A stretch of 20,698 bases of DNA from Actinomortierella ambigua (lineage: Eukaryota; Mortierellomycota; Mortierellomycetes; Mortierellales; Mortierellaceae): positions 1 through 20,698 of the forward strand of contig JAAAJB010000084.1 in the NCBI GenBank assembly GCA_016098155.1, read 5' to 3'. Both the position numbers and the translations under genes were made by a program. The first letter of the stretch is position 1, and each line of letters starts with the position of its first letter. A model generated the notes under the pieces. The model did no database searches. It was given only the letters and a program-made list of their open reading frames with translations, and had not been told where the DNA came from. Positions 20,531 to 20,698 of this stretch are shown here, in pieces.

Positions 20531-20698
20531 CTACTGAGGTGTGCATCAGAAAGAGACTGTGGAGAAGAAGAGGCAAAGGGAAATGGACATGGAAGTCTGT
20601 GGCCGAGATATCTATCCCCCTTTCCAATAAACCAATTTATCTGCTGGTAGTTGTGTCGGAAATGACGATTGGTAAAACTTTGATCAAAATATAACGTA

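Overview
The window looks like a nuclear chromosome segment of a fungus. Five multi-domain eukaryotic genes were found, three of them split by short (about 100-200 bp) GT-AG introns. Proteins carry very long Ser/Pro/Gln-rich disordered regions, and promoters and leaders are rich in CT on the sense strand. Intron style, gene density and family content suggest an early-diverging fungus such as a Mortierella relative. That placement is inference from style, not from a marker gene.

Layout from left to right. 1-715: a (GA)n microsatellite at the very edge, then about 660 bp with no convincing gene, a possible splice acceptor and a tight G-quadruplex motif. 716-5349 (-): WD40 plus inositol-polyphosphate 5-phosphatase fusion, four exons. 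5350-6028: pyrimidine-rich divergent promoter region. 6029-10328 (+): Cdc4/Fbw7-type F-box and WD40 protein, two visible exons, with an unresolved 5' end. 10329-10471: short convergent 3' region. 10472-13375 (-): intronless four-membrane-span protein of unknown family with a 22-residue polyglutamine loop. 13376-14340: about 1 kb intergenic with a GA-rich block and a possible ankyrin-repeat remnant. 14341-16097 (-): 8-amino-7-oxononanoate synthase-like PLP enzyme, four exons, ending in a peroxisomal SRL signal. 16098-16638: bidirectional promoter region with a strong C/G-rich tract. 16639-20253 (+): exosome nuclease Rrp44/Dis3, five exons, with one GC-AG intron. 20354-20530 (-): probable last exon of a gene running in from the right.

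The genes are not an operon or an obvious cluster. They cover phosphoinositide signalling, SCF ubiquitin ligation, an orphan membrane protein, probable biotin synthesis in peroxisomes and RNA decay. Arrangement is divergent-convergent: 5-phosphatase and F-box gene share an upstream region, as do the synthase and Dis3. I found no mobile element, CRISPR array, rRNA or tRNA, and no clear sign of a new multi-gene system. The best leads are the GC-AG intron, the peroxisomal tag, the UBA-like tail on the 5-phosphatase, the polyQ tetraspan protein and the unlisted exon at the right edge.
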